From assembly GCA_028015205.1 (NCBI GenBank), contig CM051516.1:63058230-63122229 (forward strand): a stretch of 64,000 bases of DNA, in the 5' to 3' direction. Shown piece after piece: positions 62,176-64,000 of this stretch (the first letter of the stretch is position 1; the number at the start of each line of letters is the position of its first letter). The position numbers and the translations under genes were made by a program. Under the pieces are notes generated by a model. It was given only the letters and a program-made list of their open reading frames with translations. It was not told the DNA's origin and did not search any database. The DNA is from Mytilisepta virgata. Lineage: Eukaryota > Mollusca > Bivalvia > Mytilida > Mytilidae.

Positions 62176-64000
62176 ATACGACCGCAAAATTTTTGCGGTC
62201 GTATATTGGTATGACGTTGGCGTCGTCGTCGTCGTCGTCGTCGTCGTCCGTCGTCCGTCGGAGTCTGTAGACATTTGGTTTTCGCACTATAACTTTAGTA
62301 TAAGTTAATAGAAATCTATGAAATTTAAACACAAGGTTTATGACCACAAAAGGAAGGTTGGGATTGATTTTGGGAGTTTTGGTCCCAACAGTTTAAGAAT
62401 CAGGGGCCAAAAAAGGGCCCAATAAGCATTTTTCTTGGTTTTCGCACAATAACTCTAGTATAAGTAAATAGAAATCTATGAAATTTTAACACAAGGTTTA
62501 TGACCACAAAAGGAAGGTTGGGATTGTTTTTGGGAGTTTTGGTCCCAACAGTTTAGGAATTAGGGGCTAAAAAAGGCCCAAATAAGCATTTGTCTTGGTT
62601 TTTGCACAATAACTTTAGTATAAGTAAATAGAAATCTATGAAATTTAAACACAAGGTTTATGACCACAAAAGGAAGGTTGGGATTGATTTTTGGAGTTTT
62701 GGTCCCAACAGTTTAGGAATTAGGGGCCAAAAGGGTCCAAAATTAAACTTTGTTTGATTTCATCGAAAATTGAACTATTGGGGTTCTTTGATATGCCGAA
62801 TCTAACCGTGCATTTAGATTCTTAATTTTTGGTCCCGTTTTCAAATTGGTCTACATTAAGGTCCAAAGGGTCCAAAATTAAACTTAGTTTGATTTTAACA
62901 AAAATTGAATTCTTGGGGTTCTTTGATATGCTGAATCTAAACATGTACTTAGTTTTTTTTATTATGGGCCCAGTTTTCAAGTTGGTCCAAATCGGGGTCC
63001 AAAATTAAACTTTGTTTGATTTCATCGAAAATTGAACTATTGGGGTTCTTTGATATGCCGAATCTAACCGTGCATTTAGATTCTTAATTTTTGGTCCCGT
63101 TTTCAAATTGGTCTACATTAAGGTCCAAAGGGTCCAAAATTAAACTTAGTTTGATTTTAACAAAAATTGAATTCTTGGGGTTCTTTGATATGCTGAATCT
63201 AAACATGTACTTAGTTTTTTTATTATGGGCCCAGTTTTCAAGTTGGTCCAAATCGGGGTCCAAAATTAAAGCTAAAAAAGGGGTAAATTATTTTTTTTGG
63301 GGGGTGGGGGCAATTCTCCACAGCATATTGTATCGCACAAGAATTCAAAAATTGAATATAAATTCAAATCATATGACCAATTCTAAGTTCTTTATTTCAG
63401 TTATTCTGTTTTAGAAACCTATTATGTGTCAAATATTTCAAGAAATTTTCAATTACACAGTATTGTGCAATAGCAAGAATCAGTATAATTTAAACCAATT
63501 TACATTATTTACATTACAATTAAAGGATAACTTCAGTAACACCCAACAATGACTTCAATCCAAACATATATATTGAATAAACTTACAAATCAGAAATTTT
63601 AAAATTATATGATACTAACATACATACTACTGCTAACAATTAAATATGACTTAGAGCAAATATGACAACATGATTATAAAAATATGTACAAAGAGGGATA
63701 ACTCTTTTTTTTATCTCAAATTTTGAATATGTGCTGATGAAGCTTTTTTGTTTATCTCATCTAAACTGCTTTTAAATTATGCATATTTAAAATTTGCCAT
63801 CCATGACTATGATGTCATTTTCTATTTTAATACGTTATGGTGTATTTAAATGGGCTGTTATGGTTGCAAAGTATCAAGAGAAATGGGGGGGGGGGGGGGT
63901 GAAAACAAAATTTAGGGGGGGGGGGAATGAGAAATTGGGGAGGGGGCAATTTTTTTCTCATTTCATAATTCATAAATTAAAAAGGAAATTTCAAATTTTT
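62176..64000 (+). mobile_element. Family B HINE-like element (B4), runs off the window
   Basis: Full 5' palindrome (ATACGACCGC...GCGGTCGTAT) and a (GTC)n/GTCC microsatellite (62219-62260), three 161 bp units (from about 62273, 62435 and 62597), and a duplicated 260 bp block (62744-63003 and 63004-63264) with two unoccupied A2-type sites. G runs appear at about 63297-63309 and 63886-63900. The 3' end lies beyond the window. Confidence 0.75.

Overview
The window looks like intronic DNA of a bivalve mollusc, probably a mytilid-like mussel. That guess rests on the AT-rich composition, phase-conserved eukaryotic splice sites, and dense dispersed repeats that begin AGCTCACCTG and carry GTC/GTCC microsatellites. 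No species assignment can be proved from the sequence. No bacterial-type gene, rRNA, CRISPR array or operon is present, and nearly all open reading frames in the window are chance frames inside repeats.

One host gene is supported, on the + strand. Six short exons (2953-3123, 24625-24744, 30592-30724, 46429-46502, 51478-51592, 54878-54967) have matching intron phases 1-1-1-2-1-2-2. Joined, they give about 234 residues: a fibronectin-III-like membrane-proximal ectodomain, an RRKR furin-type site, a YCNGPL motif typical of receptor-type protein tyrosine phosphatases, one transmembrane helix and a cytoplasmic juxtamembrane stretch. The N-terminal exons lie before the window and the phosphatase domain after it. 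About 1.3% of the locus codes; introns are up to 21.5 kb.

The introns are filled with mobile elements. The dominant class shares one architecture in at least six families with no obvious sequence similarity (called A, B, C, E, F and I here): a 5' terminal inverted repeat, usually followed by a GTC/GTCY microsatellite; a body often made of 160-215 bp tandem units; the complementary repeat placed 15-35 bp inside the 3' end; a short 3' hairpin; and a terminus such as CTAG or CTTG. They insert in T runs without a long target duplication. This is the layout described for Helentron-associated interspersed elements (HINEs), non-autonomous rolling-circle transposons. Every copy I could orient points the same way as the host gene. 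Four insertions can be checked against unoccupied sites inside the same window, and a fifth against a reading frame.

Other elements are: a degenerate Penelope-like reverse transcriptase (57240-59865) split by a family A copy; two copies of a tRNA-derived SINE with 11 and 13 bp target duplications, plus a second tRNA-like SINE; four terminal-inverted-repeat DNA elements (16935-17504, 35660-37367, 41464-42124, 49308-50004) with visible target duplications; two inverted copies of a 0.6 kb repeat 27 kb apart; and several fold-back sequences.

Layout: 1-2952 family B and A remnants; 2953-3123 exon; 3124-24624 intron with A, B, E, F and H elements; 24625-24744 exon; 24745-30591 intron with C, D, A and F elements; 30592-30724 exon; 30725-46428 intron with B, A, I and DNA elements; 46429-46502 exon; 46503-51477 intron with a TTAA element and A; 51478-51592 transmembrane exon; 51593-54877 intron with a C-in-A nest; 54878-54967 exon; 54968-64000 intron with the split retroelement, H, C and B.
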